NCBI GenBank assembly: GCA_002427745.1
Contig: DIYF01000092.1
Span: 62,001-126,000 of the forward strand
Reading direction: 5' to 3'
Source of the DNA: Roseivirga sp. UBA6061
GTDB lineage: Bacteria; Bacteroidota; Bacteroidia; Cytophagales; Cyclobacteriaceae
DNA: 64,000 bases
Both the position numbers and the translations under genes were made by a program. The first letter of the stretch is position 1; every line of letters starts with the position of its first letter. The notes under the pieces are model-generated. The model was given only the letters and a program-made list of their open reading frames with translations, made no database searches and was not told where the DNA came from. Positions 43,475 to 51,963 of the stretch are shown here, in pieces.

Positions 43475-44341
43475 TCATTTTTTTGTTTGTTTAAACTTCA
43501 TGGGAGTAGTGCCATAGGCTTTCCTGAAAGATTGCACAAAATGAGAAGAGTTTTCAAAACCGACTTCATAGGCGACCTGCGAAACATTAAAGTCTGAGTG
43601 CAGCAGCAGGGTTTGTGATTCCTGAAGTCTTCGTGACTTGATCCAGCTTGCGGGTGTCGTTTCAAAGGCGCGTTCGAATTCTCTTTTAAAGGAGCTAAGG
43701 CTTGTTCCAAAGAGGTGTGCAAAGTCTTCCACAGTAAGGTTCCTCTTGAAGTTTTTTTCCATGAACTGTTTAATGCCCAGGTTAACCTGAAGGTTAATCA
43801 TTTCAAGGAAGTGTTTGAAACCTGCTTCGTTTCGTGTTAGCAGGTATAGAAGAAGCTCGTGAATTTTAATATTAAAAAGGGGAGGTGATAAGAGCTCCTG
43901 ATCTTCGAAGAAAGGAAGAAGCGACTGGATATAGTGCTCAAGTACCTTATCTGTTTGCACTTTGAAGTAGGTCAGGCTCTCACTCTCAGTGCCTGATTTA
44001 TGAAAATGCTGCTTGTGTTGATCAAAAAAATCGGAGAGGATCTGATCATCCAAAAAGAAAACGATGGCTTCATAAAGGCCTTCTTTCAGCACTTTTTCAG
44101 TAGTTAACAGAAGGCCTTTTTTGAGAAACATAGCCTCTCCCTGGTGCAGAGTCAGATCCTCAATGGAAGAGTGAAAGTGTTTGTAGCCTTTTAAGCCAAA
44201 GGTGATGACATTCTGGTTAAGCACGATCTGAGACTTCTCTGTCTCAAAATCCCGTCTTAGCAAAACGGCCATACTGCTGCCAAGGGATATGACCTTGTCC
44301 CGATCTTTGGATTGCGTTAACAGGGCTTCTGGTAATTTCAT
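43475..44341 (-). CDS. AraC-family transcriptional regulator
   Basis: A 288-residue regulator. The N-terminal 170 residues are a cupin-like sensing domain (GSSMAVLLRRDFETEKSQIV, LTLHQGEAMFLKKGLL). The AraC DNA-binding domain is near 190-288: NLTVEDFAHLFGTSLSSFKR, and FNVSQVAYEVGFENSSHFVQ, ending in GTTPMKFKQTKK. It lies seven bases after the stop of the SDR gene, so it forms the last gene of a DUF1330-SDR-AraC operon and may control it. Confidence 0.92.
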   Translation of the reverse strand: MKLPEALLTQSKDRDKVISLGSSMAVLLRRDFETEKSQIVLNQNVITFGLKGYKHFHSSIEDLTLHQGEAMFLKKGLLLTTEKVLKEGLYEAIVFFLDDQILSDFFDQHKQHFHKSGTESESLTYFKVQTDKVLEHYIQSLLPFFEDQELLSPPLFNIKIHELLLYLLTRNEAGFKHFLEMINLQVNLGIKQFMEKNFKRNLTVEDFAHLFGTSLSSFKREFERAFETTPASWIKSRRLQESQTLLLHSDFNVSQVAYEVGFENSSHFVQSFRKAYGTTPMKFKQTKK

Positions 44342-44348
44342 GTTTTGC

Positions 44349-45110
44349 TTATGAGACTGTTAATCCACCATCTACAGGAAAGACGCCACCGGTAATCCAG
44401 GAGGCTTCATCTGAACAGAGGAAGAGCACTATGCCTGCAATGTCTTCAGGCTTTCCTATTCTTCCTAACGGGTATGAAGTTTTTAATGATTCTATAAACC
44501 CTGTTCTATTTTCTGTATCCATGGAATCAATCGTATTCTCAAACAGAGGTGTACTTACTGTTCCCGGGGCAACCGCATTTACCCTGACTCCTCTGGCTCC
44601 CAGCTCAAAGGCAAGAGATCGGGTTGCGGCATCTAATGCGCCCTTGGAAAGCGAATAGAGAGAACTAGGTCTTCCTCTGATCATTTTGTGAGAAAAGTAA
44701 GAGCTTATGTTGATTATACTTCCTTTGGATTCGGTCAGGCTTGCCAACAGGGCCTGAGACAGAAAATAGGGAGCCTTGATATTTATATCAATCATTTGAT
44801 CGAAATCCCCTAATTCTACCTTGTGAAATGGAGTGAATGTAGCAGTACCGGCATTGTTAATGAGTACATCAACAGGTACATCTTTGTTTAGCTTTTCTGC
44901 CAGGTTCAGTACCTGTTCAGAGCAGGATAAATCGCAGGAATAGGTCAGGACAGGAGTTCCTGTTTCCGCCTCCATAGATGCCAGTTTGAACGGATCTCTG
45001 CCTACAAGTATTAAACGGGCGCCTTCATTGGCAAAGGCCAGAGCAATGGCTTTGCCAATGCCCTGGCTTCCTCCGGTGATCAATATATTTTTACCTGAAA
45101 ACCTCTTCAT
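44349..45110 (-). CDS. SDR-family oxidoreductase
   Basis: A 253-residue short-chain dehydrogenase with every classical motif: ITGGSQGIGKAIALAF (cofactor loop), NNAGTATFT, the catalytic Ser in SIINISSYF, YSLSKGALD (Tyr and Lys), and VNAVAPGTVSTPLF. GRDP after beta-2 suggests NADP(H). The start overlaps the DUF1330-like stop (TAATG). Substrate not evident; regulation by the AraC gene that follows is likely. Confidence 0.95.
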   Translation of the reverse strand: MKRFSGKNILITGGSQGIGKAIALAFANEGARLILVGRDPFKLASMEAETGTPVLTYSCDLSCSEQVLNLAEKLNKDVPVDVLINNAGTATFTPFHKVELGDFDQMIDINIKAPYFLSQALLASLTESKGSIINISSYFSHKMIRGRPSSLYSLSKGALDAATRSLAFELGARGVRVNAVAPGTVSTPLFENTIDSMDTENRTGFIESLKTSYPLGRIGKPEDIAGIVLFLCSDEASWITGGVFPVDGGLTVS

Positions 45111-45403
45111 TATCCGGCTGAAACAAAGACATCGAGACTTTCAAAGGCTGCTTTCCTTAATGTAAGCAGCTCTTCATAAGACTTACTCGAAAAGACCTGT
45201 GTCAAAGTCTCCTTATCGGGCCATTCCGTAATAGAAATGAAGTCAATAGTGCTTGTTCCTGTCAGGGTTTGGTCGATGCTTATTTTTTGAACAGGCTGTG
45301 CTCCTGCTTTTTTGAAGATTTCCGAAGCACGCGATGAATATTCTTTCAGAGCCTCTGTTTTTTTCGGGTTGATCTTCGCGTTTACAATCATTAATACACT
45401 CAT
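45110..45403 (-). CDS. DUF1330/ABM-like small protein
   Basis: Start at ATG 45403 (MSVLMIVNAKINPKKTEALK), 97 residues; a TTG five codons upstream is less likely. It has the ferredoxin-like fold of DUF1330: EYSSRASEIFKKAGAQPVQK, ISIDQTLTGTSTIDFISITE and TQVFSSKSYEELLTLRKAAF. The stop overlaps the SDR start by one base (TAATG), so it leads the three-gene operon with the SDR and AraC genes. A perfect dyad TTTCGG-TAATG-CCGAAA at 45428-45444 lies 25 bases before the start. Confidence 0.85.
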   Translation of the reverse strand: MSVLMIVNAKINPKKTEALKEYSSRASEIFKKAGAQPVQKISIDQTLTGTSTIDFISITEWPDKETLTQVFSSKSYEELLTLRKAAFESLDVFVSAG

Positions 45404-45427
45404 GCTTTTTTTAGACAAAGTTGAGTG

Positions 45428-45444
45428 TTTCGGTAATGCCGAAA
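45428..45444. promoter_or_regulatory. Operator-like dyad of the DUF1330-SDR-AraC operon
   Basis: TTTCGG-TAATG-CCGAAA, perfect 6-bp arms, 25 bases upstream of the first start codon. The cognate regulator may be the operon's AraC protein, though AraC sites are more often direct repeats. Confidence 0.4.
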
Positions 45445-45590
45445 TGTTCTGTTTGGTTCAAAATGAATCGTTATTGATTCATCTGGAATAAGGACTATCC
45501 GGGTTTACTACAGGCAATGGTTGAGATACCGGATAAAATTGACCCTGGTTTCATGTTAAGGTCAATTTTTCCGGCATGACGAATGTGAAA

Positions 45591-45635
45591 GTTTATGCCA
45601 TGGCCGTTGAGCTCCACCTTCTGTTTTTGGTTTAG
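45591..45635. repeat. 45-bp direct repeat, left copy
   Basis: Matches 46737-46781 at 44 of 45 positions (starts GTTTATGCCATGGCCGTTGA; the single difference is T/C at 45620). The sequence after it continues into the dispersed repeat layout GCTGGTGACGAA. Confidence 0.9.
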
Positions 45636-45714
45636 CTGGTGACGAATCTGCCTGCCATAAAGGCACCAATCAAAGGGGAGAAGTGAGGAGGAGTAAGGCT
45701 ATGCGCAGACTCTT

Positions 45715-46140
45715 TTAAATCTCAAGTTCGGTGGTGATGATTTCTTTTACTCCAACGGGGCCTGTCAGTTCCAGCCATATTTCACTTTTGTCTCCGCTGA
45801 TTGAAAGTCCGAATACAAAAAACTGGCAACAGGCTCTTTCCGTTTTAATAAATTCGGATAGCTGGTCGAGCACCTGGTCAGTTCCCGGAAATTTGAAAGC
45901 ATAGCCATCTGCCAGCTCCTTTCTGGTAATCACCTGTTCTTTCAGGTTTTTCAGAACCGTTTCTTTTCGTGCCTGGAGCTCCGGTGTGGTCAGTTTACAG
46001 GTAAGGTCATTTGTTTTGTTCTTAGCTTTATAGCCTTTGCTGGTCATTGTTGTGGATTGTGTGACCGATGTGTTATCTGGATTATGGCAGGCTGATAAGG
46101 TCAGCATTGCCGTGAACAGAGGTATTATTATTCGTTTCAT
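45715..46140 (-). CDS. Cysteine-containing lipoprotein next to a mercury-type MerR gene
   Basis: A 141-residue lipoprotein (MKRIIIPLFTAMLTLSACHN, lipobox LSAC). The mature part contains DLTCKLTTPELQARKETVLK, then a helical segment LDQLSEFIKTERACCQFFVF with a vicinal Cys pair, and a final strand LSISGDKSEIWLELTGPVGV. The Cys pair plus the divergent MerR gene suggest thiol-metal binding, possibly mercury or another soft metal. I know no experimentally defined function for this family. Its promoter carries a MerR-type layout (see 46167-46198). Confidence 0.72.
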   Translation of the reverse strand: MKRIIIPLFTAMLTLSACHNPDNTSVTQSTTMTSKGYKAKNKTNDLTCKLTTPELQARKETVLKNLKEQVITRKELADGYAFKFPGTDQVLDQLSEFIKTERACCQFFVFGLSISGDKSEIWLELTGPVGVKEIITTELEI

Positions 46141-46166
46141 TCCTTTCTGTTTTGATTACCTTGATA

Positions 46167-46198
46167 AAGGTAAACCGTGGAGCATAGTCAACGGTCAA
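46167..46198 (-). promoter_or_regulatory. MerR-type operator in the divergent promoter
   Basis: On the minus strand TTGACC (46193-46198) is separated by 20 bases from TACCTT (46167-46172), which extends to TACCTTTA, a near TAnnTTTG box. The spacer contains the imperfect dyad CCGTTGACTATGCTCCACGG (46175-46194). A dyad lodged between a long-spaced -35 and -10 is the hallmark of MerR-controlled promoters. A second dyad, TTACCTT-GATA-AAGGTAA (46156-46173), overlaps the downstream box. Confidence 0.65.
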
Positions 46199-46227
46199 GC
46201 AAAAAATGAGATAAATTTTAAGGAATT

Positions 46228-46623
46228 ATGCTAATAGGTCTTTTATCCAGGAAAACGGGACTTTCCCGCGACACCATACGCTATTATGAAAAGAGGGGCC
46301 TGATTCCGCCAGCTCTTAAGGAAAACCAATTTAACAGCTATAAGAACTACCCAGATGAAAGCCTGGAAAGACTGCTTGTTATTAAAAAGCTGAAAGGCTT
46401 TGGTCTGACATTAAATGAGATTGCTGATTTCCTGGAGCTATTGGAATTGAATTCGGCTTCCTGTGAAAACGTGTCTGAAAAAATGACCCGGAAAGTCAGG
46501 TTGATTGATGATAAAATAAAGGAGTTGGAAGCAATGAAAAACCTGATTATACAGAGTTTAAATGCTTGTCCACGTCAGGAAAGTGAAACGGATAATTGCC
46601 CTTTGATAGCCGCTGAAATCTAA
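46228..46623 (+). CDS. MerR-family metal-responsive regulator, three-Cys type
   Basis: A 131-residue MerR protein. The N-terminal winged HTH (LLSRKTGLSRDTIRYYEKRG) is followed by LKGFGLTLNEIADFLELLEL and the antiparallel coiled-coil helix KMTRKVRLIDDKIKELEAMK. Cysteines occur at 79, 114 and 124 (SASCENV and NACPRQESETDNCPLI). They match the positions of the three mercury ligands of MerR (Cys82, 117, 126) and also resemble ZntR numbering; the second ZntR Cys and His are absent. Divergent from the lipoprotein gene, which should be its target. Mercury or zinc/lead are the best inducer candidates. Confidence 0.9.
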   Translation: MLIGLLSRKTGLSRDTIRYYEKRGLIPPALKENQFNSYKNYPDESLERLLVIKKLKGFGLTLNEIADFLELLELNSASCENVSEKMTRKVRLIDDKIKELEAMKNLIIQSLNACPRQESETDNCPLIAAEI

Positions 46624-46736
46624 TGCTATCCTTGTCTTCTGGTCGTAATTGTACTTACTGTTAACAAGTGGACATTATATTGACTGGCTCAAAAAATCCT
46701 CTTCTGATATTACTAATAGGAATGCCGAACGCAATG

Positions 46737-46781
46737 GTTTATGCCATGGCCGTTGAGCTCCACCCTCTGTTTTTGGTTTAG
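46737..46781. repeat. 45-bp direct repeat, right copy
   Basis: Second copy of the 45591-45635 repeat, one mismatch, same orientation, 1,146 bases away. The two copies bracket exactly the lipoprotein/merR gene pair. Confidence 0.9.
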
Positions 46782-46812
46782 TGCCTGAGTAAGGTAAATC
46801 GAAGCGGAATTA

Positions 46813-47493
46813 TTAAAATCTTTGACCAGATGCTTCCAGGTCCCAGGTAGGATGGGTCAGGTCGAACTCCCGGAACATTTTTCCGGCATCTTCGGCAGTC
46901 CATTTTGCCCAGTCCGGGTTTAAGTGGTTTCCGTACCACTTTTTTGAGAATTCCCATATTTTCTGAACAGGTTGTATATCGCCAAGTGGAATATTATGAC
47001 GCGTTGACCAGTCTTCTATCTGTTCGCGGTTCTCGAAAACAAGCATATTGCTACATGTGTAAATCACATTATCCCATGCATTTTTCATAGGAACCGGGAA
47101 GTGGATGAATAAATCTTTCTCAATGATTTCTCCGTTCCTGATATGAATTTTTTGAGGTGTTCCTTCTGCTCCAATTGTGGTGGAAATGGTTAAATCTGTC
47201 TGGAGTAGTGCAGCAACACCCAGTGAGCACCAGGCACAGTTTCCCCACCATTGTCCACGATCTGATTTAATGAAAAAGTTTGTTGGTGCCAGAGAGAATG
47301 GGTGAATTACCCAGACCTTAGGTTGGTCAGGATGCAATACAACTCCATGATAATCCTGCAGTTTATAAAGTGCCTCTGTTACTTCAGTCTCGCTGGTTCC
47401 AAAATGTTGGGCCAGTGCCTGATTGGTTGGTGCATGGCCATCTTCTATAATTCTCTTTATTAAAATGTGGTGGAGCTTAGAATTGGTAATCAT
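46813..47493 (-). CDS. MerB-like (alkylmercury lyase family) protein lacking the catalytic Asp
   Basis: Start at ATG 47493 (TTG 47529 is an alternative), 226 residues. An N-terminal winged-helix part (APTNQALAQHFGTSETEVTE) leads into the MerB core: KVWVIHPFSLAPTNFFIK, then WWGNCAWCSLGVAALLQTD, and NAWDNVIYTCSNMLVF. Cys89 aligns with MerB Cys96 and Cys147 with Cys159 by pattern. The residue matching catalytic Asp99 is Gly92, and the Cys117 position is not Cys. It therefore may not cleave C-Hg bonds by the known mechanism. It follows a lipoprotein gene by 32 bases on the same strand and lies near the mercury-type MerR gene. Confidence 0.82.
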   Translation of the reverse strand: MITNSKLHHILIKRIIEDGHAPTNQALAQHFGTSETEVTEALYKLQDYHGVVLHPDQPKVWVIHPFSLAPTNFFIKSDRGQWWGNCAWCSLGVAALLQTDLTISTTIGAEGTPQKIHIRNGEIIEKDLFIHFPVPMKNAWDNVIYTCSNMLVFENREQIEDWSTRHNIPLGDIQPVQKIWEFSKKWYGNHLNPDWAKWTAEDAGKMFREFDLTHPTWDLEASGQRF

Positions 47494-47525
47494 TTTATGA
47501 GCGAGGGAATTGCTGCTGACCTGAA

Positions 47526-48257
47526 TCAATAAGTTCTTGTGAATACTGCTGTCCCGCTTGACACTTCAAATTCCCAGTATTTGCGGTTCATACATCCTGA
47601 GGGGCAATCTCCCCAGCCAAGACTAAAGGTAATAGTTGCTGTATTATCGTTTCGGGACAAGGTTATGTCCAGTGGACTCCAGTTACCACATCCTTTTTCA
47701 AATTCAGCGATTTCGATCGATCCGATATCGTTGAACTCTTTTTCTAAAGGTATCATATTATAAGCCTCGTCAGAGTACAGGGTGAGCCATGGAAATTGAG
47801 GATAGCTACGAGAGGGGGCAACTGAATCGAAATTATAGGTTGTTAAGAGGTTGTCCAGAGATGATTCACCGGTAGGGATTACATTGGCAGCCAGGTTTTG
47901 GATTTCACCGCGTTCTGTATCTACTCTCAAGTGGATAGAGCTTAAACCATAGCAGTGGAGTTTATGAATTTGGTAGACATCAAAGACGGTATCTCTTTGG
48001 GGAGAACGGGATTTATATACCGCTTCGATGATTTTAAAAATCTTATCTACCTCAATGCTGTTAAGAATGGGCTCTTCGAGGTTTGGATGACTGCTATCCT
48101 GAAAAATCTCTTCGAAATATAACTGGTTTGCATCGTGCAAATAGCTCTCTAAAGTATTGACTTCAGGTTCAATTTCAGGCTCACTGATGGTGTCATCAGT
48201 TTGGTTACAGCTAAATAAAACGAAAGTGAGGATTGTTAAAGAAAGCAGCTTCTTCAT
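47526..48257 (-). CDS. Hypothetical lipoprotein with Cys-containing C-terminus
   Basis: A 243-residue lipoprotein (MKKLLSLTILTFVLFSCNQ, lipobox LFSC) followed by an acidic linker (DDTISEPEIEPEVNTLESYL). The C-terminal part holds FEKGCGNWSPLDITLS and SLGWGDCPSGCMNRKYWEF, three Cys within a beta-rich segment that might form disulfides or bind metal. I do not recognise a family. The MerB-like gene starts 32 bases after its stop on the same strand, so the two may form an operon. Confidence 0.62.
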   Translation of the reverse strand: MKKLLSLTILTFVLFSCNQTDDTISEPEIEPEVNTLESYLHDANQLYFEEIFQDSSHPNLEEPILNSIEVDKIFKIIEAVYKSRSPQRDTVFDVYQIHKLHCYGLSSIHLRVDTERGEIQNLAANVIPTGESSLDNLLTTYNFDSVAPSRSYPQFPWLTLYSDEAYNMIPLEKEFNDIGSIEIAEFEKGCGNWSPLDITLSRNDNTATITFSLGWGDCPSGCMNRKYWEFEVSSGTAVFTRTY

Positions 48258-48704
48258 GCCATTTCGGTTTAAGATCTTCGGTTGTAAAATGGAATGGTTT
48301 TAATACAATTTAAGGATTCTGGACATTAGAAGCTATTACATCTGGTTTCCATGCCGGATGCTACCGAGAAGGTTTAGGGAGGTTTGCTCATTTTGCAAAA
48401 GCGATAATAGATTGGGGGAAGGCTTGCTCATGATTAATCTTTTGGCCATCAGGTAGAGGCTGTTTCAACTTTAAAATGTTGTGAACTGTTAAATAGTATC
48501 GTCACATAAAACAAAAGACTTCTGAGAGCAGAAGAGGACAGAAAGCGTTTCTTGGTCTTTTACGATAGATAACAGGGGTGTCGGGCATATGTTAATTTTT
48601 GAGTTTTCATATTCTGTACTGGTTAGTTTTCAAATAAAAAACCTTCAGATGGAGATCTGAAGGTTTTTTATTGATTCCGTTAAGTCCTGGTGGACTAGTT
48701 GAGT
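48258..48704. other. Gene-free spacer with a terminator
   Basis: The 447-base spacer separates two leftward genes. It contains the strong terminator hairpin at 48636-48669. The remainder shows one GAGGCTGTTTCAA sequence (about 48465) without a partner arm. No coding frame was seen. Confidence 0.5.
48636..48669 (-). terminator. Rho-independent terminator of the S9 peptidase gene
   Basis: Perfect 15-bp stem (arms AAAAAACCTTCAGAT and its complement) with a GGAG loop and T-runs on both strands, 36 bases after the stop of the leftward S9 peptidase gene. The cleanest intrinsic terminator of the window. Confidence 0.92.
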
Positions 48705-51632
48705 TTAAAAACTCCTTTTTTCCAGATGTTTCTTTAAGTCAAGTTTGTTAATTCCTTTTTCCAACCAATCGGGTGCAGGTTCTCCTTTCAGGTGATGGTC
48801 GAAGAACTCCATCATTCTAACACTGTAGTCTTTTCGGTTTTCTAACTTTCTCAACCCATGATTTTCTCCTTTGTACTGTACCAGCACCACCGGCTTTTTC
48901 AATCTCCTGAGTGCTGAGTAATATTCAATACCCTGGGTAAAGTCTACTGCTCCGTCTTTATCATTATGAAGCATTAAGAGAGGAGTATTGACCTTTTTCA
49001 CATGATATATCGGACTGTTTCTAAGGTAAGAATCCCAGTTTTCCCAGGGTGCGCCTCGAAATCTTCCTTGTGAGGATTCGAAGATGGACATATTTCCTCC
49101 ACCTGAATTCCAATAAATCAGATCATACATGGAAACCATATTGGTAAGTGGAGCTCCGGCTGCAGCAGCTTTGAACATATTGGTTTGCGTAATGAGAAAA
49201 GCTGTCTGATACCCACCCCATGAATGGCCGTGGATACCAATATTGTCAGGATCAACTACGCCAGTAGCAATGGCAGCTTTCACGGCAGGGATGACTGCCC
49301 AGACTGCCGACATACCCGGATCATCGAGTTTGTAGACGATATCCGGCATAAATACAGCATAGCCATTGCTGGCATAAACATTTGGATTCCAGCCGGTGCC
49401 GCCAAAGCCTGGGTTCGACCAGTTGTGGCGGGTCTGCGACATTTTCTCGTAGTAATAAACAATGGTCGGATATTTTTTGCCCTTAACATAGTTTGCCGGA
49501 AGTATTAAGGTGCCTTGAAGTTTATCTCCTTTGTCCGTTACATAATCCACAAGTTGAGATCCTGACGACCATTCATACTTATCGGCATCAGGTGCATTGG
49601 CTGTCACTTGTTTTGACCCGGCCAGTGATTTGTCAGTCACAAACATTTCAGGAGGCGTGTTGAAGGTTTGTTTACCGAAGAAATATACATCTGCTTTTTC
49701 AGCCTTACGCAGGTTGCCAATGTTGGCATCTTCCCAAAGTAAAGAGGTTATTCCAGGTTTTAATCCAGCTTTTCTGGCTGGTGAAAGTGATGCTACTCCA
49801 CTCTTCTTGTTCCATTCGCCATAGGTGCGCAGGTAAACAGTTTTACTCAAATCAATTCCCTTTTCATCTGGATCCAAGCCAAATCTGTACTGGTAGCGTA
49901 TACCTTCAGATCTACCGTTTTGCGTCAAATTTACGGGAGTAGATTTACCCTTGACAGGTACCTGCCAAATGTCCCAGCCGTCTCGAAGCAACACGTACTT
50001 ACTATCAGAACTCCAGCCCAGGGCACCCACCAATGGCTTTTCTATGTTGTGGTCGTCTTCTACATTTATAAATGAAACCGGGAGATTTTCAGTGATATTT
50101 TGCGTTGACCCACTTGCTATGTCGTAAACAAAGTAGTGACCATCTTTTCCATAGATAAATTGGTTACCATCGGTAGAGGGTCTTGGGAAAGATGAGAAAG
50201 AAGGCAAATAAAAATTGGTAAAGAGTTCTTTTCTTTCACCCGTCTTTAAATCCACAAGGTAAAAATCGCTGTATCGCTGACCATTCAGGTTGATGTCCAA
50301 TTCATAGGTTTGAATATCAGAACCCAAGGCGTATCGATGCTTTGGGAAAATGTTCAAACTCCGCATACTACTGTCTTGCAAAGCAATATGTTTAGACGAA
50401 GCCACGTCATACATTGCCCAGAAGCTAAAATTTTTGTCTTGTCTTTCAGTCACCTGCTGACGCGATTGTAGTTTACTGTCATTCCAATGCCAGATGGTCA
50501 TATCAGGTTGGTCTGCATCTTTTTTCTTTTTCGGCTTTCCTTTTTTAGCACTCACCTTAGCGATTGCTTTTTGCAGGTCTGAAATGGACTTTAGTGAAGT
50601 ATCAGACATGATGGATTGCATGGCTTTTGCCTCTGCAGCCTTGATTGAGTCTTTGTTGACCTCTTTCTTTTTAGCTGGCTTCTTTACCAGTTCTAAGGGA
50701 TGAATTCCATAGAAAAGTCGAGTGAGGTCTTCTGACCACATGGGTCTTCTGTTACCGCTGATTGTATATTTCTGATCGAATCCAGTGCTATCTTTTACGG
50801 CATCGTATAAGGTTACCTGAGGCCTGGTCAGGTTTTTTACCCCAAGAACTTTACCGTGATCTTGCTTATACTTTTTATCTGCAACCATCTTGAGTGCAGC
50901 AAAGGCGTCTCCTTTCTCAGTCCAGTTTATAAACTTGTAAGAGGCATCATCGGAGTCTAAAACCTGCGTACTGTTATTGGTTACATCCAGAAGGTAAATA
51001 CCATTGCCCGATTTGTTAGCGGCATCAACCGCATAGGCAAGGTGACTACCTGATTTATTGAACCTGAATTCTGATACATTTCCTATGTTTTGTGCTTTAT
51101 CAGAATTCAAGTGATGGAGTAAAAGGTCAGAACCTTTGGACTTGCCATTATTGTCCTTCGCCAGGTTTATCGCAAGCAGTGAGGCTTGCTCATTATTGAA
51201 AGAATAGCTGATAACATTTTCGAACGTTTTCTTTTCATCTGTACCCAATTCTATCAAAGTAAGCTTGTCTCTAAGTGGCTTTCTTCTAGGGCCTTTGTTC
51301 GCTTTTTTAGCAGCATATTTAGGGTATTCTTTGAAAGCAATCCATTTGCTGTCATCGCTGAATTGAATTGACGGAAAACTTGTCGACCCTATTGGATAAG
51401 ACTTTTTGAGAGAATCAGGATCAGATATTTTTTTGATAATTATTTCTCCGTCAGTTTCCAGAGCTACAATTCCATAAGCAATCCACTGGCCATCAGGTGA
51501 TACCTGAAAGGAAAAGGGCTGCATGTATTTCCAGGTGGGAATATCTTGCCAGTCAATAGCTTTTTTTTCTTGTGCTATCGAAAAACTGGCGAATAAAAAG
51601 AGTGCCGTTAAGGCTGCAAAATATTTACGCAT
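48705..51632 (-). CDS. S9 family peptidase (prolyl oligopeptidase type), large
   Basis: A 975-residue exported peptidase with signal MRKYFAALTALFLFASFSIAQ. The long N-terminal propeller (about 25-680) includes a Lys-rich insertion near 330-375 (KKPAKKKEVNKDSIKAAEAK, AKVSAKKGKPKKKKDADQ). The catalytic alpha/beta domain follows (about 690-950). The nucleophile is Ser near 804 in IHGHSWGGYQTAFL, Asp lies in LLMLHNDKDGAVDF and His in YKGENHGLRK. At 975 residues it is larger than usual (about 700-850) because of the insertion and N-terminal blades. It probably releases dipeptides or cleaves peptides in the periplasm. Ends at a strong terminator. Confidence 0.93.
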   Translation of the reverse strand: MRKYFAALTALFLFASFSIAQEKKAIDWQDIPTWKYMQPFSFQVSPDGQWIAYGIVALETDGEIIIKKISDPDSLKKSYPIGSTSFPSIQFSDDSKWIAFKEYPKYAAKKANKGPRRKPLRDKLTLIELGTDEKKTFENVISYSFNNEQASLLAINLAKDNNGKSKGSDLLLHHLNSDKAQNIGNVSEFRFNKSGSHLAYAVDAANKSGNGIYLLDVTNNSTQVLDSDDASYKFINWTEKGDAFAALKMVADKKYKQDHGKVLGVKNLTRPQVTLYDAVKDSTGFDQKYTISGNRRPMWSEDLTRLFYGIHPLELVKKPAKKKEVNKDSIKAAEAKAMQSIMSDTSLKSISDLQKAIAKVSAKKGKPKKKKDADQPDMTIWHWNDSKLQSRQQVTERQDKNFSFWAMYDVASSKHIALQDSSMRSLNIFPKHRYALGSDIQTYELDINLNGQRYSDFYLVDLKTGERKELFTNFYLPSFSSFPRPSTDGNQFIYGKDGHYFVYDIASGSTQNITENLPVSFINVEDDHNIEKPLVGALGWSSDSKYVLLRDGWDIWQVPVKGKSTPVNLTQNGRSEGIRYQYRFGLDPDEKGIDLSKTVYLRTYGEWNKKSGVASLSPARKAGLKPGITSLLWEDANIGNLRKAEKADVYFFGKQTFNTPPEMFVTDKSLAGSKQVTANAPDADKYEWSSGSQLVDYVTDKGDKLQGTLILPANYVKGKKYPTIVYYYEKMSQTRHNWSNPGFGGTGWNPNVYASNGYAVFMPDIVYKLDDPGMSAVWAVIPAVKAAIATGVVDPDNIGIHGHSWGGYQTAFLITQTNMFKAAAAGAPLTNMVSMYDLIYWNSGGGNMSIFESSQGRFRGAPWENWDSYLRNSPIYHVKKVNTPLLMLHNDKDGAVDFTQGIEYYSALRRLKKPVVLVQYKGENHGLRKLENRKDYSVRMMEFFDHHLKGEPAPDWLEKGINKLDLKKHLEKRSF

Positions 51633-51963
51633 TGTTGAGTTTTTTTTCGAAAGCGGAAAATAGAAAAAAAAATGTAGCCCTGAGAGCGTTTTTGGACGAA
51701 GGAAATCTCGTTCATTGAAGATTATATCTGTTTTTATGAGAAGCGTTTTGATAAGGAACTTTCACTGAGTTTCAGGGTAGAAGGAAAGATGCAAAACCAA
51801 ACCATTGCCTCACTGGTGTTTATGCACTTTTTGTTGGCCAAACGGATCTGCCCATAGGCCAATCTTTCAAGGAATTTTTCTTTACTAAAATAAAAGAACA
51901 GCCGTTTTGACGATCAATTCCATCAAAAGGAATAATTTCATACCAACCAAAATCAATACCCCA
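51633..51963. other. Divergent spacer between two S9 peptidase genes
   Basis: This 331-base stretch separates the leftward 975-residue S9 peptidase and the rightward DPP IV-type gene and should carry both promoters. No unambiguous box, dyad or repeat was found. Confidence 0.45.

Larger units (their letters stand above)
45404..45714. other. Spacer holding an operator-like dyad and a repeat copy
   Basis: This 311-base spacer between two leftward genes contains the dyad TTTCGG-TAATG-CCGAAA (45428-45444) near the DUF1330 start. It also contains one copy of the dispersed repeat with its 45-bp core (45591-45635). No coding frame was seen. Confidence 0.5.

Noticed and set aside
48450-48500. GAGGCTGTTTCAA sequence resembling the IS-like terminus at 18.9 kb
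   Set aside because: Only one end is present, with no inverted partner or transposase nearby.
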